Assembly (NCBI GenBank): GCA_004194705.1 | Contig: SADC01000847.1 | Coordinates: forward strand, 62,001 to 126,000 | Source: Ditylenchus dipsaci | Lineage: Eukaryota; Nematoda; Chromadorea; Rhabditida; Anguinidae | Direction of reading: 5' to 3' | DNA: 64,000 nucleotides | Shown: piece by piece, positions 44,361-54,290 of the stretch | Position numbering within the stretch: the first letter of the stretch is position 1 | How the letters are laid out: the number at the start of each line of letters is the position of its first letter | The notes under the pieces: generated by a model | What the model saw: only the letters and a program-made list of their open reading frames with translations | Database searches by the model: none | What the model was told of the DNA's origin: nothing | Position numbers and translations under genes: made by a program

Positions 44361-45169
44361 GCAATTTATTGTCATTAATATCAATATGTAAATCAAAATT
44401 GGTACCCTAAACGGTATACCAACGACCGAGTACACATTATGACCGGGTACAACGACTGGGTACAGTGCCAAATTTAACCTTGGTCCCCCTGTTAATTTTT
44501 TAAATTTTTTTCGATTTTTTTATTTTTTTTTACGCACTTAGACTAAAGCTTAGGCAAGGGTAGGCCAGCGCCCGTTAGGACGGACTCAAACGTGTGATTT
44601 AAGCATACTTTACTTTAAATTATGATAATATTAGCTTGTGTCTTAAAAGAACTGTATTAGAGGGAGCGCGTTTATCAAAGGCATCACAAGAAATGCTGTC
44701 GGTTTTTCTTGCTCCATGGATAAATTCCGGCATGGAGACGCTGCAACTAATCCACCACCATTATGGGTTGCTTAAGTCAATGGTCTACTAAAAGTGGATG
44801 ACTGTTTTCTTATTCGAATTATTGAACAACCTTTGGTACAACTATTGCCTTGATGTATTGTCCTTCCCCGGGAAGTAATTGCGGCACAAATAAGAACGTC
44901 CCAACCACTTCAAAATATAAAATCACCTTGAATGTAAAATACACGCTAAATTTCATTCTACTTCAAACCAATAACAACTATCAACAGTGGGCTAGACAAC
45001 AAACATTTCTAAACTCTTTATCTTTTATTATTTCTTTGTTCGGCTCACATTATCAAAGTGGCTGCGCTGGTAGCGGATGATATAAGTAAGACCTGACACC
45101 AAGGGAGTCTTCATCTCAAATAATTACAATCATAGCCATCAATTATCAAACGCACTAAAAAACTTGCAT

Positions 45170-45450
45170 TTAGATCCAATTTGTCCACTTTTCAGTGCAA
45201 TTTTCGTCCAGATGGCTCATCAGCTCTTGAAGCACTCTTGTCGGTTCATTCTCTTTGCCATAGACAAAGAGCGTAATCGACCTGAACAATCAAATTAGCA
45301 CACAAAAGTGTGAAATTGAGTCATACCCGTAGAAACAGTAACCGTTGGGTTTCATGGGAGGAATTCTGCCTTTGAAGTAATAAAACTAAAAGCTCGAACT
45401 CACTCCACAGTTCATCAAGTGCTTCATGTAGTTCATGAATCTTGAACATC
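45170..45450 (-). pseudogene. OTU-like cysteine protease fragment
   Basis: Three minus-strand exon pieces in phase: up to 45404 (IHELHEALDELW), 45327-45369 (RIPPMKPNGYCFYG) and 45170-45281 (SITLFVYGKENEPTRVLQEL, then MSHLDENCTEKWTNWI and stop). NGYCFYGSI..YG.E.....VL..L resembles the catalytic-Cys block of OTU deubiquitinases (DGNCLFRS...). The usual D before G is N here. The 5' side is cut by the foldback at 45453-46214. OTU domains occur in MULE-type elements. Confidence 0.55.
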
Positions 45451-45452
45451 GG

Positions 45453-46214
45453 CATGGCGAGATTTGCGGATAAACATTTGCGGCAGGTCATTCGCGGACG
45501 TAACATTGCATAAAGACTTTTGCGAACTTACATTTGCGTACGCAGATTTGCAGAAGGGCATTTGCGACCATAAAATTTGCGAAGACGACTATTGCAGACC
45601 GTCATGAGCGGCAGGACATCTGCAGAGCGACTTATGTGGAACGACATTAGAAGAGCGACGTTAGAGGAAGCATATTTACAGACCGACATTTGCGGCAGGA
45701 CATTTGCGGAAACGACATTTGCGGAAATAATTTTGCGGAGCGTCATTTGCGGAAGGACATTTGCGGAAACGACATAAGACCCAAAATTTTAATGACTTAC
45801 TTATTCTTCACTGAATAAATTTGTTATCTTTCGCTGTTATACTTCAATAGGACTACTGAAAATGGTATTTTTTAAAGACTTTCTATAGAGTATACGGTTT
45901 TTTATGTGATTCCGCAAATGTCGCTCCGCAAAAGTTGTTTCCGCAAATGTCGCACCGCAAACGTATTTCTGCAAATGTCCTGCCGCTAATGTAGTTCTGT
46001 AAATGTTATTTCCGCAAATATCGCATCCGCAAATGTTGCGGCGCAAAAGTCATTCCGCTAATATCCCTCCGCTTAAGTCGCTCCGCAAATGTCGGTCTGC
46101 GAATGTCGTTCCGCAAAACTCCTACCGCAGATGTAGGTCCGCAGAAGTTGTATCCGCAAAATCACTCCACAAAAGTGGTATACGCAAATGTTTATCCGCA
46201 GATCTCGCCATAAA
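45453..46214. mobile_element. Foldback element with ACATTTGCGGAACG sub-repeats
   Basis: About 15 units on the left (45453-45772) and about 15 inverted on the right (45907-46212), with a small unique centre. Ends ATGGCGAGATTTGCGGATAA / TTATCCGCAGATCTCGCCAT match. Individual units vary (CATTTGCGG, GATTTGCAG, CATCTGCAG). It interrupts the OTU-like fragment. No target duplication was seen. Confidence 0.85.
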
Positions 46215-46552
46215 ATCTTACACATGACATTTGTCACAAAAACCGCTAAACGCCCCTATGCCTACAAAACTACAATGTGAAACAACAAGTTTAGGCTTAG
46301 CTTCTAGGATCAGGGGTAGGTCAGCGTACTGAAGTTGTGTGACGAATAAATAGTTTACGTACTTTTTGTGGACTCTACACATATATTTGGATAGTCTTTA
46401 CTTAAGTTATAGAAGGGAAAATTGGGGGGGGCAGTATTGGCTACTAGTGTCGAATTTTTTTTATAAAAATAGAGAACAATTTATTAAACCTGAAAATGTT
46501 GGCTCAATTCGACTTTTTATAATGATGTCTAAAAATGCCGAAAATATTACAG

Positions 46553-47174
46553 GACTAACCAGTGATAACATCAAATACACAGTAACTGGTGGAGGTGCCA
46601 GAAAAGCAGCTGACAAAGTCATGCAATTTAATGGAAAAGGCACCGCTACAATCACTAATTTTTGGTTATTTCCCCACTAATCCAACTTTTGTATACAAGC
46701 GGTTCATTAGGTAGACACATTCACCCGATTCATTCGGACATGTGGCAACTGTCCTAACCAATTTAAACGAACAAGTGTAATCAAAAATTTGACGGCTCTC
46801 AATGGCGCTTCCGGTCAGTACATAGCCGGGATCAACTTCAACTATGGAGACTCAGCCACTCTCACCCAAATCAAATTACCGTAAATCCTCTAATAGAGCC
46901 CCCCTCTCTAATAGAGCCCCCCCCTCGATTTTTGACTAGAGTTTCAGAGTTAGCACCATTTTTGATTGACAATTTCAAGATTTTTCAGGGATTGAAAAAT
47001 AAAGCCCCCGGGGGCTCTATTAGAGGATTTATGGTAGGAGGATCTACTGCTAAAAAAGTGAATCCTTGCAAGCGATTTATAGGTGTGACCAGTGGAGAGT
47101 CCAAGTCTAATGGAACCTATCCTGATGGCAAATACTGTATTTACAAGACTTCAGACATTATTTATTTAGCGTAA
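46553..47174 (+). pseudogene. Polysaccharide lyase family 3 pectate lyase, truncated and interrupted
   Basis: Secreted PL3 enzymes cleave de-esterified pectin in plant cell walls. Exon 46553-46664 reads TGGGARKAADKVMQFNGKGT then ATITNF. Segment 46711-46878 reads FIRTCGNCPNQFKRTSVI and IAGINFNYGDSATLTQIKL. Segment 47037-47174 reads GGSTAKKVNPCKRFIGVTSG then PDGKYCIYKTSDI. These match the C-terminal half of PL3 in order, including the conserved RSCGNC and GIN.NYGD motifs. A 156-bp MITE splits the coding sequence at a TA. The join near 46665-46711 does not splice in frame. The N-terminal half (signal peptide, first catalytic blocks) is absent. Animal PL3 genes are best known from nematodes, where they were acquired horizontally. 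Confidence 0.85.
46879..47034. mobile_element. TA-target MITE inside pectate lyase, CCGTAAATCCTCTAATAGAGCC type
   Basis: TA at 46877-46878 and 47035-47036. Inverted ends CCGTAAATCCTCTAATAGAG / CTCTATTAGAGGATTTATGG. Deleting the MITE and one TA rejoins A-A-A-T-T-A and G-G-A-G-G-A in frame, giving the expected Q-I-K-L-G-G-S. The ends offer a GT and a TAG, but splicing there would shift the frame by one. Confidence 0.92.
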
Positions 47175-47179
47175 GACCG

Positions 47180-48380
47180 TTCCAAAATAAATTTTGAAAA
47201 GCTTTATTCAACTTCGATTCCGCCTGATGTCCAATAAATTTTTTGACCGCAATATCGTTGTCTCTTGCCAATTTATATATTTAATACAAAAATTATGTGG
47301 AAAAAAGTGAGTTTAAAAATATGCAAACAAAGGGAGGGATCTAATTTTAGATTTCGGATGTTGAAAATAAAATTTTTATTGACCAAAATATAATATGTGA
47401 ATGAATACAGCAAGTTGGTAAAAGTGACAACATCGAATTAGAACAAAAAATTTATACAAAAACATAGCCCAGTCGACTTTTAATACAATGTCATCAATTG
47501 GGACCGAGGAAAGTGATGTTACTTCAAGAGTGACGCTGAATCAAAGATAAAGTGTAATTACTTTTTTCGTCAGGCGAATAAAAAATTGGACTGAGGTTGA
47601 CGTTGTATAGAGTAGAGAGAGTCGACTGTATAGAGAGTCGACTGTAAAATAATGACAGTCGTGAACAGGTTAGATATAGTCGATTTGGTTTGGAGGAGTA
47701 CCGAATGAAAGGATCGGCGAATTACCATTATGTCCAATAACTTTCCGCCGTTTTTCAAAATTTCACTCATAATTTGCTTTTTAATTTTTACTTTTTTTAT
47801 TATGTTCTTAGGACAAATTTTTACGCTGAGTCCGATTATCAACTCAGAATTGCTTGTTTTGTTAATGTTTTTGATTTTTAGATGCCTCGAAATCAAGGAA
47901 TTAAGGAATTATGAAATAGTTGAAGCCGAAATTGTTGTTATGAGGGTGTTATGCATTGTTTTGAATAAAGTCTTCGTTATAAATTTCGAAATTCTGAATT
48001 GATAATCACACTCAGCATAAAAAATCGCCCCTGAGAGTATAATAAAATAAAAGAAAGAATTAAAAATCAAACTATGAGTAAAATTTACAAGAACGCCGAA
48101 AAGTTATTGGATACATTGGTAATTACTCAAATCACAAAAAAATTGGACCACTAGTAGACCAGTTATAAGTAATATATACACAAATAGATGCTGCTGAACT
48201 TAGGCTCGATGGTGATAATTTGCGACAATCCTGGTTCTGGCCCAGGGGCAGAGTACACAGGTTAGGCTTTTAAAAGCGATATTTGAATGTTAAAAAACAA
48301 AAATTTAAGTGGTGCGCAGGCATTTCATCCACTTTACCTCTTTCGGAGTTCGTGGTTTTTTATTTTAGTACTTTGTAGTT
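47180..48380. other. No gene recognised
   Basis: AT-rich tract. Short stretches of the TA-MITE type (CAGTCGACTCTCTCTACTC near 47617-47645) occur. The open frame at 47730-48002 is hydrophobic and low in complexity with no recognisable motif, and is not called a gene. Confidence 0.4.
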
Positions 48381-48752
48381 TAGGAAGCACGTTTGAGTCC
48401 GTCCTTCCGTGCGCTGGCTTTAGTAAAGGTAAATGATATAAAAACAATGCGAAAAAACATCCAAAAAAGCTCGAAAAGGCGCGAATTCAAAAAATGAGAA
48501 AAGTGGGCCAAAACTGACCAAACAGGCAGTTAAATATTATTTTCTACTTTCGATCCAACCAAAATAGTATCTTGAATGCAGATTGAGTAAAAATTGTTAT
48601 TTTGTTCACTGGACAGTTCGCCTGCCATTAGATTCCGATAGAGACTGACTGGTGGTTGGATTATACTTCTTTGAAAGTCTTCATCATGCTAACTGATTGC
48701 AATCCCACTCCTACCTACCAAAACATCTAGTAATTCAATGTCAATGGGATTA

Positions 48753-51700
48753 CTAATAAAAGATCACCATGTTTCTATGAATAGTGTTGGCCGAGGGCGG
48801 GGTCACTTCCGCTTCGCTCAAAAACCTCTGCAAGTCCACCACTTTGTCGTTGACCCGGTCCTGAAAATATATGTAATCTGTAAAAGAAGCTAAATAATAT
48901 GACCAACCATGGAATGCGTGAATCGACTTCTGTGGATCAAATAGGATATGACTATGAATGCAATAAACACAGGCACTGAAACACATGCATATATTTTGGA
49001 TACTTACGATAAATTGCTATGGTTTTTTATAAAATTTTCTCTCAGCCATTTCTTTTTTTGGTTAATCGAAATTTTTTCTGTGCGCTGGGTTGGTCATTAT
49101 TAGGAATAAATAATTGGATTTATTATGAAAATGCGGTTAAAAAGGATTAATATTAGGGTTGTCGTCGTTGTATTCGTCACTTTTGGACCTTTTCTGAATA
49201 TTAGCTCCAAAAATAACCTGCATTTTTGCTCGGTGATACCTTTTTCAAAATTCGACGATAATTATAACATGATGGTATATTAAGCGTCATAATTAGTTTA
49301 GAAAATTTTCATGCACGTGGCTGTTCTTTTCGACGTGGGCTGCGAGAAAAGTGTATTTCGACGTTGCCCCAAGTCGAAAAGAACAGCCACGTGCATGAAA
49401 ATTTTCTAAACTAATCATGACGCTTGATATACCGTCATGTGGAGATATCGCCGAATTTTAAAAAGGTATCACCTAGCAAAAATACAGATAGCTTTTGGAG
49501 CTAAAATTCGAAAAATGTCCAAAACTGACCAATTCCACTTCGACAACCTTAGTTAGGATGATGAAAATCTCGAAATTTCGACAATTTTAGAAAGGGGTTT
49601 TGTCGCCCTCTTCTGGATTTTGGCATTAATTTTTGTGCGTAATATTTGACCGAGTCACCACTCAGAATGTAGCTTATTGTCTCAACTATCATTCAAATAA
49701 AAAATTACAATAAGATTGTTAGAAAAAGGTAGGTAAAAACAGAATGCCATTCAAACTAGTATAGCTTTTGCTTTTCGACTTGTTCATTTGTACTTTTGTA
49801 AAAAATTAAATTTTCTTAGATTTGTGAAAGGCAAATCTGACAGCCAAAATGAAGAGCTACAAAACAAAAGACAGCACAAAGTCATTTGAAAAAAACCTGT
49901 ATAAAAAAGCATTAAAGTACACATCGATTAATCAACGCATACTGAAATGGGTTTACACAACTTAATTGTAACCTTTTTTTAACACATTTTTCGGTTTTCG
50001 AAATTTTTCAATTTTTTCCCGTCAAACTTGGAACGTAGGACTTACCCAGCATAGCAGTTGTGATATATCCACCCAGATCATAGCCAATAGCATTAAATTT
50101 GACAAAGAAAATGACTCCGATTTCCAACAGAAATAGAAGCAGGCCAATGCAGGTGGAGAACAGCCAGGACAGCTCTATGTAGAATCTGAATACCAAATAT
50201 TTTCGCATGTTACATATATATCTAGACTTACTTCAGCTTGATATGTGGAGAATCTTGGGTACACCCATTGGCTTCAATGTAGGGCAGGAGGCTAAAATTA
50301 ACCTTTGTTGTTAAGTAAATCTATGGTAAACGATAAAAATGCTTGAAAAATAGAAATAATGTCCGCTCCTATACCAAAAGCCACAGGTCCTTTTCTTTTT
50401 ATGACCTGGCAAACTTGTGTATGCCAACTTTAGAATAATACCCTGGCTTTGTTTCTAGCCAGTTTGATTTCATTTTTTTAAAGTAAAAAATAAAAAAATA
50501 TATATATATTACAAAAAAATTACTTTTGACTTCTTGAAGAAAAAGGTAATTTTATCTAGTGCTCGTTAGCTTGTTGATGTGAAAATAACTTTGACGTGAA
50601 GTTTCAAAATAAAAAAATCTTTTGAGTTTCAAAATAAAAAAAATTAAAAATTTACATATTGTGGCCATGATCTATATCTTAACGCACTAGAATTTAAAAA
50701 AAAAGTGTTAGCGATACAGTCGACCCTCGATTTAACGGCACCCCTAGGGACCGGGTCCGGGTGCCGTTAAATCAAGGATGCCGTTAAATTGAGGGGACGT
50801 TAAATCGAGGGTTGACTGTAACAGAATGCAGTAATCGAATCCGCACAAAATTTTCAAAGATATCGTGGAAATTTAACTACTAATAAACAAAAAGGATGTT
50901 TTTGTGCTTTAGAGTGAGGGTATCTTACACCAGCTAAGGAAGTGCGTAACTAAAGCATTATGCAAAAGAACAAATTGAAATGTACCGCCTAATGTGTGAA
51001 ATTGGCCGCCTTTTTTTTTTTTTAAATTGGCCGCCTCTTTTGAATTTCAAAAAAAAATATTAAAATTGGCCGCCTTTTTTTCTTGTTAATCATGTTTTTC
51101 AAATTTTAGCCTTAATTTGATGGTAATTTTGCTCTTAATGATAGCGAAAATGAAAGCCCAGAATCCTGGCTACGTATTGGTGAAAAACAATCGTGAACTT
51201 ATAGGAAAAAGTTAGAAAATGTAATCGAAAACACTTAGACGGCTATTTTGGCCTCTACCTGCTAAATGGTTTTTGTGAAATTTCATAATTTTACTTTACA
51301 AATTGACACTTTTTCAAATTAGTGAGTGGCCAAAGTTCTGGGCTTTCATGTTTGCTATCATAGAAAAAAATGCCAACTCGTAAAAGCTGAAATTCAAAAA
51401 ACGTTCAAATTACACAAAAACCATTAACAGGTAGAGGCCGAAATAGCCGTCTAAGTGTTTTCGATTACATTTTCTAACTTTTTCCTATAAGTTCACGATT
51501 GTTTATACCAATACGTAGCCATGATTCTGGGCTTTCATTTTTGCTATCATTAAGAGCAAAATTACCATCAAATAAAGGCTACAATTCGAAAACATGAATT
51601 AACAAGAAAAAAGGCGGCCAATTTCAATATTTTTAATCGAAATTTAAAAAGGCGGCCAAATTAATTTAAAAAAAGCGGCCAATTCCACACATTAGGCGGT

Positions 51701-53161
51701 ACCTTTCAGATACAGCCTTATGCAAAATGAACCATCTATTATAAAGGTGACCGGTAAAAAGCTATCCTAGTTCTAGACCACCCCTTCTGGAATCCGAACA
51801 CCTAGTGTTATAAATCGGGTGAATGTGGGTAAATTTTTATTATTAGCGGCGAGACCGCTTCGCACCATTTGTGATTCAAGAAGATTGTGAAATTTGGCCG
51901 TAAAAGTAAGACAACCGGTTGTTGCCAATTAAGTTTGCGTGTCTAAGGAAACGTCTTTGGGAAATGGTCAAGCGTGTAAGGATCTTTTACAAAACCCTAC
52001 CAAGTAGACATCATGAGGGCTAGCAAATGGACAGAAACCAGCAAGGTTGTCTAAAACATAAAATTATAATCACACAAAAATAATTTTTAAAGTTAAAACT
52101 CCAACCACAACGCCTAACAAAATTAAAAGAGGTTTAGGTGTTTCATTAGCATATTGCAGTTCAACCAGAGCCACCTAAAACACGATTTACAATAATAGAA
52201 ATCAGTCAATTAAATAAAGCCAACCATAGCAAACCCTGAAAGAAGAGCAGATGTCCTGCTAGAAGCTTTGAGTTGGGCCCTGCTCAAGTCATACCTGTAC
52301 TTCTCGTGAACTGAAAGCTCTCCTCTATGCCTGCAAAACTGACTAGATTAGTTGCAACAATAAAAAAATTTGACATTCTTTACTACTAGTTACCGTGCGG
52401 TTGAAAACCGACATTTTTCGGTTTCTGGCTTAGATTCAAGTCGATTCAAGAAAGTTTCGATTTAGGATGGTCAATAGACTACCAGTTTTGAAAAGTCTGT
52501 CTCTAACCATTTTTTGACCGAAAATTTTGGCCTAACTCTGAAAGGGGTGGATGGTGGTATGTAGGATATTATTCTGACAGGGTTTATGGATCATCCCTAA
52601 TAACTTATACCAATACTCTTTTCAACCTCTTGCATCATCCAAAAGTCATCACCTATGCAGTCCGTTTAAATGATGACTTTCGAAGCCTCCTCTCATATTG
52701 AGTCTAGCTGCTCCAGGCCCAGCATGTCCAGTTGTGGAGTCCTGACCACCTCCCAGACTGTCGCACACACTAGCCCCACTGCCTGGAACTGCTGCTGCAG
52801 GTGGACCACTAGCTACAGTGTGTGTCATCGCAAGGGCCGTTGTTGCGCTCATCATGTTTAGTGCTAGCCTACTGCCAGCCAGTTGCTTGTTGACTTTAGT
52901 AGGAATAGGATCCAATCCACTGGAACTTGAGGGAACAGCTTCACTTACATTTTGGGGGTAGAAACAGGTCATTGGGGTCTGGAGGGTGGGGTATGGGCAC
53001 CGCTAAGACCGGCCAGAGATCTCTTAGGTTGGGGAGTGGATGGTAGAAGGGTTGATGGTGATGGTCTTTGGCAGTGGAGAAGGGTGGTTGCCTAGCTGTT
53101 TGCAACATTCTGGAAACAAGGCACTCGCTAGACTGGTTCAACTGAGGGTATTCAGGGGCGG
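48753..53161 (-). CDS. orai-1: Orai store-operated calcium channel (CRAC pore subunit)
   Basis: Plasma-membrane Ca2+ pore opened by STIM when ER stores empty. Exons, 5' to 3': 52949-53161, 52653-52893, 52225-52330, 52106-52174, 52001-52050, 50232-50291, 50046-50185, 48908-48975, 48753-48860 (stop), all in phase. TM1: SRAQLKASSRTSALLSGFAM (gating Arg of the human R91 position) then VALVELQYANETPKPLLILL with the selectivity-filter Glu. TM2: TTLLVSVHLLALMMST. Loop and TM3: LLPYIEANGCTQDSPHIKL, FYIELSWLFSTCIGLLLFLL. TM4: PVFIAFIVISYLIHRSRFTH. C-terminal STIM-binding helix: DRVNDKVVDLQRFLSEAEV. The wording of TM1-TM3 is close to nematode ORAI. The N-terminal two exons are low-complexity and less certain, but their phases fit. 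Confidence 0.94.
49160..49555. repeat. Palindrome in Orai intron
   Basis: AGAAAATTTTCATGCACGTG and GCTGTTCTTTTCGAC are inverted around about 49350, and the arms extend to TTTTGGACCTTTTC / CATTTTTCGAATTTTAGCTC. Non-coding, in the intron between exons 50046-50185 and 48908-48975. Confidence 0.65.
50712..50822. mobile_element. TA-flanked MITE, TCGATTTAACGGCACCCC type
   Basis: Begins TACAGTCGACCCTCGATTTA and ends AATCGAGGGTTGACTGTA. GGTGCCGTTAAATC units lie inside. Same family as 253-434 and 23039-23231. It lies in an Orai intron. Confidence 0.8.
50982..51712. mobile_element. Foldback element with AAATTGGCCGCCTTTTTT sub-repeats
   Basis: Ends GTACCGCCTAATGTGTG are inverted at 50983 and 51705. 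AATTGGCCGCC units are in both arms, and long inner arms share TTTTCGATTACATTTTCTAA. The arms together form an almost complete palindrome of about 730 bp. It sits in the Orai intron between exons 52001-52050 and 50232-50291. Confidence 0.8.
52653..53161 (-). CDS. orai-1: Orai N-terminal exons (disordered region)
   Basis: Exon 52949-53161 follows TTTGCAG and reads APEYPQLNQSSECLVSRMLQ then a H/P-rich stretch, ending at a GTAAGT donor. Exon 52653-52893 follows CTAAAG and reads NKQLAGSRLALNMMSATTAL and on to ESHHLNGLH, ending at GTGATG. Joining gives no frame break into HRGELSVHEKYR of exon 52225-52330. Vertebrate and insect Orai also have long Pro/Ser/His-rich N-termini. Confidence 0.65.
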
Positions 53162-54079
53162 CTGCAAACACAGGGTTAATGGAGGACTGAAGAGGAATTT
53201 TACTGGATTTGGAGATTAGCAGATAGATTTAATCGGGGTAACCAAGCAGTATGACTCTTTCAATATAACTTTTTTGAAAAATTTGTCAAAATGCAGCATT
53301 TTACATGCATAACTCTAGGTTGGAATCCTGTTAGAATTTTTTTTCAACCCTCGCTAAAGGATACCCAACCATTTCGCTCTGACCCACTTTTACCTTGTAT
53401 TTTTGCAGATTTTATCATTAATGTCGCTGTGAAAAAATGGAAGGAATATAATTTTGCACTGTTATATTTAAAAACTTAATTTTGATACATAAACCCTGTG
53501 GTTTAGAAAGCCGGGACACTTAATTAAAGATATGTTTTTATGGTCAAAATGTTTAGGAGTTTTTGAAACAATAAGCAAAACACAATCATCGCACTTCTCC
53601 AGTATAGAATCATCCATTCAGAAATTTGCGAAAGACTAATAAATTGACGAAAAAGTGGCTGGGCCCTAGGTAGGGTCAAACTTGATTGATTGGTGTACGT
53701 CATAATTTGCAGAAAATCGGTGCGTAGGCGTTTAGCTATTTTCGTGAGATTTTTTTTGAATTACCGCTTTTTTAAATTTCAATGTTTTCTGCAGTATGGG
53801 ACACACGTCTTTCCGTTCCTCCCTTCTATGTTAAAAAATTAAAAAACCTAACAACCAAAAAAATTGAAAAGGCGCGAATTCAAAAAATGTCCAATTCCCT
53901 CAAAACGCATCTATGCCATAAAATATTCCAAGACGCTTTAGAAAGCTGGGACATTCAATTAAGGATATTGAATTTTCGGACTCTCAGAAAATCCCTTCTC
54001 AACACCAAATCCAGTCAATTCCCTTATCCTAGTTAGTACCACGATCGTAAAACCATCACGCCAAAATATCAAAAAGCAC

Positions 54080-54290
54080 CTCGAGCTATGTTGTCAGTGC
54101 CCCAAGGTGGTGAATCCGAGTACACCTGGTCCAGTGAATTTGAAGACTTAGGTGTGCTGAAACAGTCCTCTTCTGCCTCCAATGAACAGGAAGAGGAGGA
54201 AGAACACGAGGCTTGCTGCTTGCAATAATAGCTGTCTGTTCCTGGTTGTTCTTCACAAAATGAAGAAGAAGAAGAAGCTGGTGCGGTCAT
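54080..54290 (-). CDS. Coding-like exon, possible Orai 5' exon
   Basis: Reads a S-rich start, then EEQPGTDSYYCKQQASCSS, an acidic patch and SSNSLDQVYSDSPPWGTDN. It ends at CTCGAG|GTGCTT in phase 1, which is compatible with the Orai exon at 53161. No recognised domain. The true 5' boundary of the exon is unclear. Confidence 0.4.

Larger units (their letters stand above)
44565..48420. mobile_element. Inverted-repeat-bounded block holding OTU and pectate lyase fragments
   Basis: GCCAGCGCCCGTTAGGACGG then ACTCAAACGTG at 44565-44594 is inverted at about 48389-48418 (CACGTTTGAGTCCGTCC..GTGCGCTGGC), matching at most positions. The block contains an OTU-like protease fragment, a foldback, a pectate lyase fragment and a MITE. 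It could be a large transposon or two copies of a solo repeat. No target duplication was recognised. Confidence 0.4.

Noticed and set aside
45453..46212. Regularly repeated short words with spacers, CRISPR-like at first sight (also 34314-34455, 37300-37425)
   Set aside because: The repeats are imperfect, the spacers are not unique protospacer-sized sequences, the arms are inverted copies of each other, and the genome is eukaryotic. They are foldback arms.
46879..47034. MITE acting as a functional new intron in the pectate lyase
   Set aside because: The available GT and TAG at its borders would leave one extra base and bring a stop within a few codons. The upstream exon join is also out of frame.
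47730..48002. Hydrophobic 90-codon plus-strand frame as a membrane protein
   Set aside because: Composition is explained by T-rich DNA, and there is no conserved motif or splice context.
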